DNA of 8,426 bases, taken from assembly GCA_964544115.1 (NCBI GenBank), contig CAZJBP010000150.1, positions 1-8,426 on the forward strand. The letters run 5' to 3'. The DNA is from CAZJBP01 sp964544115 (GTDB lineage Bacteria; Verrucomicrobiota; Kiritimatiellia; UBA8416; JADHWI01). Shown piece by piece: positions 6,460 to 8,426 of this stretch. A program made the translations under genes and the position numbers. A model generated the notes under the pieces. The model had not been told where the DNA came from and did not search any database. It worked only from the letters and a program-made list of their open reading frames with translations. Positions within the stretch are counted from its first letter, which is position 1, and the number at the start of each line of letters is the position of its first letter.

Positions 6460-6476
6460 GCGCCGGGTAAAGGCGC
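6460..6476 (+). other. Short hairpin between 6412 and 6502
   Basis: GCGCC (6460-6464) and GGCGC (6472-6476) form a perfect 5-bp stem around a 7-nt loop, GGGTAAA. It lies in the 89-nt gap before the lipoprotein gene. No T-run follows, so it is not an intrinsic terminator. No clear promoter is seen in the gap. The lipoprotein may be read from the upstream operon. Confidence 0.25.
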
Positions 6477-6501
6477 TTCGGGCATAGAAGGAGGTGCGGT
6501 G

Positions 6502-6777
6502 ATGAAGAAGGGTCTTACAGAGGTGTCGCGGGTGTGTGGCGTCGTGGCCGCCGTCTTGGGCGCCGCGGTTGTAGCCGGCTGCGTGCTGCCGCCGCCGGAC
6601 GGTGGCGGAGCGGTGGTGGGTGGCTGCGATCCGGTCGTTGCTCCCGGCCCGGGGCCGCTCCTGGTTGTGCCGATTGGCGGACCTGGCCCCGTGGGGCCCG
6701 GGCCCGGTGGACCGGGACCGATGGGCCCTGGACCTGGCGGGCCGGGACCGATGGGTCCTGGGCCTGGTCCCCACTAG
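6502..6777 (+). CDS. Small Gly/Pro-repeat lipoprotein
   Basis: The 91-residue protein has a lipoprotein signal: K2 K3, a hydrophobic stretch (11-25) and lipobox VVAGC with Cys27 as the predicted lipidated residue. It would be exported and anchored to a membrane by a diacylglyceryl group. The mature part is 65 residues and almost wholly Gly, Pro and Val. It has a second Cys (42) and three tandem decapeptides, GGPGPVGPGP, GGPGPMGPGP and GGPGPMGPGP (59-88), before a final GPH. This ATG is favoured by a near-perfect ribosome binding site, AAGGAGGT at 6488-6495, 6 nt upstream, and by the signal sequence starting there. An in-frame ATG at 6409 would spoil both. Copies 2 and 3 of the repeat differ only at third codon positions, which supports real translation. 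No enzymatic fold is possible; a surface or structural role is a guess. The stop overlaps that of the convergent gene. Confidence 0.82.
   Translation: MKKGLTEVSRVCGVVAAVLGAAVVAGCVLPPPDGGGAVVGGCDPVVAPGPGPLLVVPIGGPGPVGPGPGGPGPMGPGPGGPGPMGPGPGPH
6676..6765 (+). repeat. 30-bp tandem repeat, three copies, in the lipoprotein gene
   Basis: The units lie at 6676-6705, 6706-6735 and 6736-6765, each encoding GGPGP(V/M)GPGP. Units 2 and 3 differ at four bases, all in third codon positions and all synonymous. Unit 1 is more diverged and has Val for Met. Confidence 0.88.
6774..6777. other. Shared CTAG: two convergent stop codons
   Basis: The palindrome CTAG supplies TAG for the plus-strand lipoprotein gene (6775-6777) and TAG for the minus-strand nuclease gene (6776-6774). 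The two reading frames therefore overlap by 4 bp. There is no space for an intergenic terminator, so transcripts must read into each other unless something else ends them. Confidence 0.95.
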
Positions 6778-8177
6778 AGCAGCTCAGCGGTGTCGCCGTA
6801 AGTTGGGACCGCCGCGTTCCAAGATCGGCGCTCACGCAACAGCGTTGCGAAGGCGTTGGCGATCTCAGGCTCCCCGTGGGTGACGAAGACCTTGCGTGGC
6901 GTTCCGGCTCCGGCCAGCCACCGCAGAAGCTCGTCGCGGTCTGCATGTGCCGAGAACCCGTGAATGCGCTGCACCTGGGCCCTGACCGTGTGCATCCGGC
7001 CCAGGATGCGCACTTCAGGAGCACGGTCGAGGATCTGCCGCCCCAGCGTCCCGAAGGCTTGGTACCCCACGAACAGTATCGTGCTCTCGGGCCGCCCGAT
7101 GTTGGCCGCCAGATGGTGCTTGATGCGGCCGCCGGTGCACATGCCGGATCCGGCGATGACGATCACGGTGCCGCGGATATGGTTGATGGCCTTCGACTCG
7201 TCGACGGTGCGGCTCAGGTGGAGCTGCGGGAAGTCGCACGGGTGGTCGCCTCGCTGCAGGCGGGCGCGGGTCTCCCCGTCGAAGAGCTCCGGACGCTTGC
7301 GGAAGATTTCGGTCACCTTCACCGCCATGGGGCTGTCCAGGAAGACGGCCACGTGGGGGATGCGGTCCTGCCTCAGCAGCAGGCTCATGTGGTAAAGCAA
7401 CTCCTGTGCTCGCTCGACGGCAAAGCTCGGGATGATGAGGTTCCCCCCGGCCGTGCGCGTGTCGTTAATCACCCGGGCCAGTTCGACGGGGATGGAGTCC
7501 ATGCTTTCGTGCACCTGATCGCCGTAGGTGGATTCGACCACGATGTAGTCCACGGCAGGCGCGGGTTCCGGGTCGCGGAGAATAGGCGCGTTCCACCGGC
7601 CGAGATCTCCGGAAAACAGCACGGTGCGCTCTTCGCCTCCTGAAGCGAGGTGCAGGCGGATAGAGCCGGAGCCGAGGATGTGCCCGGCATCCTGGTAAAC
7701 GGCGTCGATCCCCGGAGCGGCCGTGAAACGCTGGCCGTACTCAATGGCTCTGAGCTGCGGCAGCGCGGCCTCGGCTTCGGCGACGGTATAGAGCGGGACG
7801 ACGGGCTGCGGGGGCTCCCGCCCCTGCTCGGCGTGCCGCCGGCGCTTTTGCTCCGCATCCTCCTCCTGGAGGCGCGCGGAATCGAGGATCACCAGCCGGG
7901 CGATGTCGACCGTGGCCGCCGTGGCGTAGATGGGGCCCGTGAAGCCCTCGCGCACCAGCTTCGGGATCAGGCCGCAGTGGTCGAGGTGCCCGTGGGTCAG
8001 CAGGACCGCGTCGATGGACGAGGGCGGCACCCGGAAGGGCGCCCAATTGCGCGCCTTCAGGTCGCGTTCCTGGTACAGGCCGCAGTCAACCAGGACACGC
8101 CGCCCGCCGCATTCGACGAAGTAGCAGGATCCGGTCACGTTGCGCGCAGCGCCGAAGAACCCGATTCGTGCGTCCAT
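6774..8177 (-). CDS. MBL-fold beta-CASP nuclease (RNA-processing type)
   Basis: The 467-residue protein is a metallo-beta-lactamase-fold hydrolase with a beta-CASP insertion, the architecture of CPSF73/Ysh1-like RNA-processing nucleases. It is close to the length of bacterial single-domain members. The metal sites are complete: THGHLDHCG gives H62, H64, D66 and H67; DAGHILGSG gives H166; FSGDLGR gives D191. VESTYGD (214-220) follows. Beta-CASP motifs include FLDSPMA (279-285), IAGSGMCTGGRIKHHL (341-356), GFSAHAD (407-413, H411) and VTHGE (432-436, H434). It should be an active Zn-dependent endo- or exoribonuclease in the cytoplasm; the RNA target is unknown. Upstream on its strand AGAGGGGGTG lies just before ATG (8177-8175) as a good ribosome binding site. 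The right 178-bp repeat ends 71 nt further upstream. It is convergent with the operon and probably unrelated to it in function. Confidence 0.94.
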   Translation of the reverse strand: MDARIGFFGAARNVTGSCYFVECGGRRVLVDCGLYQERDLKARNWAPFRVPPSSIDAVLLTHGHLDHCGLIPKLVREGFTGPIYATAATVDIARLVILDSARLQEEDAEQKRRRHAEQGREPPQPVVPLYTVAEAEAALPQLRAIEYGQRFTAAPGIDAVYQDAGHILGSGSIRLHLASGGEERTVLFSGDLGRWNAPILRDPEPAPAVDYIVVESTYGDQVHESMDSIPVELARVINDTRTAGGNLIIPSFAVERAQELLYHMSLLLRQDRIPHVAVFLDSPMAVKVTEIFRKRPELFDGETRARLQRGDHPCDFPQLHLSRTVDESKAINHIRGTVIVIAGSGMCTGGRIKHHLAANIGRPESTILFVGYQAFGTLGRQILDRAPEVRILGRMHTVRAQVQRIHGFSAHADRDELLRWLAGAGTPRKVFVTHGEPEIANAFATLLRERRSWNAAVPTYGDTAELL

Positions 8178-8248
8178 GGTGACACCCCCTCTTTGCCGTA
8201 TCCTCCGCCATCCGGGTGGGAAAAGGCAAGAGCCGCGACAGGGCTGGC

Positions 8249-8426
8249 GGGCGCATTCCCGTTTCAGTGCAAGTGCAGTAGGGGTAGTGCCAGGCCCGCG
8301 GTCGGTGCTGGCGGCCTCGCGCGTATTCCTCTCGGCGTCGGGGTCGGCATCGGTATCGGTATCGACCTCGGGCGGCCTGCGGTAGGTGAATCGGTCCTGT
8401 GGCTGACGGGGGATGTGTCGCGGATC
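8249..8426 (-). repeat. 178-bp dispersed/inverted repeat, right copy
   Basis: This is the reverse-oriented partner of 273-450. Its identical 102-bp part occupies 8325-8426 and continues to the window end, so the element may go on beyond. The eight differing bases all lie in 8257-8324, the half nearest the gene. Its inner end is 71 bp upstream of the nuclease start. On the strand of that gene the repeat reads in the same direction as the left copy does relative to the methyltransferase. Confidence 0.93.

Noticed and set aside
6534..7643. 369-codon plus-strand open frame
   Set aside because: It covers the lipoprotein in another frame and runs antisense to the nuclease, which has all catalytic motifs. 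No credible domain.
8200..8235. Promoter candidate for the nuclease gene (TTGCCT and GGATAC on the minus strand)
   Set aside because: The spacing is about 20 nt and the -10 box is weak, so I do not call it.
1..8426. CRISPR arrays, tRNA, rRNA and transposase genes
   Set aside because: I found no evenly spaced direct repeats with unique spacers, no tRNA- or rRNA-like sequence and no transposase or integrase motif in either strand.

Overview
The window is GC-rich bacterial chromosomal DNA with seven credible protein genes, a gene-poor repeat-rich left edge (about 1-592), and a 178-bp sequence present at both ends in opposite orientation (273-450 and 8249-8426). The long Gly-rich linkers, small Gly/Pro-rich lipoprotein, exported methyltransferase and repeat-laden intergenic DNA resemble environmental Planctomycetota-type genomes. 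That assignment is an inference; no marker gene in the window proves it.

Layout. Positions 1-272 hold hexamer-periodic DNA and a six-copy heptamer array. The left copy of the 178-bp repeat follows. A signal-peptide-bearing class I SAM methyltransferase starts at 593. A good sigma70-like promoter (TTGACG, 18 nt, TACAAT) at 1794-1823 precedes a tightly packed run on the plus strand. This run comprises a membrane-anchored alpha-helical protein (1869-2945), an EamA/DMT-family permease (2966-3940), a HydE/BioB-like radical SAM enzyme (3948-4970), and a HemW/HemN-like radical SAM enzyme (4967-6412) whose ATG overlaps the preceding stop as ATGA. A short Gly/Pro-repeat lipoprotein (6502-6777) with an excellent ribosome binding site follows. 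Its stop codon overlaps, in a palindromic CTAG, the stop of a convergent minus-strand gene (8177-6774). That gene encodes an MBL/beta-CASP nuclease with all metal-binding motifs intact. The right copy of the 178-bp repeat lies upstream of it and runs off the window.

How the genes may work together. The most suggestive unit is the permease plus two different radical SAM enzymes, packed with gaps of 20 nt or less. The HydE-like enzyme has no HydF, HydG or hydrogenase gene beside it in the window and lacks the C-terminal cysteine motif of canonical HydE. The HemW-like enzyme has an unusual N-terminal extension. A small biosynthetic pathway with its own exporter is a reasonable hypothesis, but product and substrates cannot be read from the sequence. 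The methyltransferase, membrane-anchored protein and lipoprotein may be envelope-related. The beta-CASP protein is probably an independent RNA-processing gene.

The most striking non-coding signal is the 178-bp repeat pair. The copies share 170 of 178 positions without gaps, the first 102 bp are identical, and each copy sits upstream of a gene in the same relative orientation. They could be ends of a mobile unit, a dispersed MITE-like repeat, or a mobile regulatory cassette.
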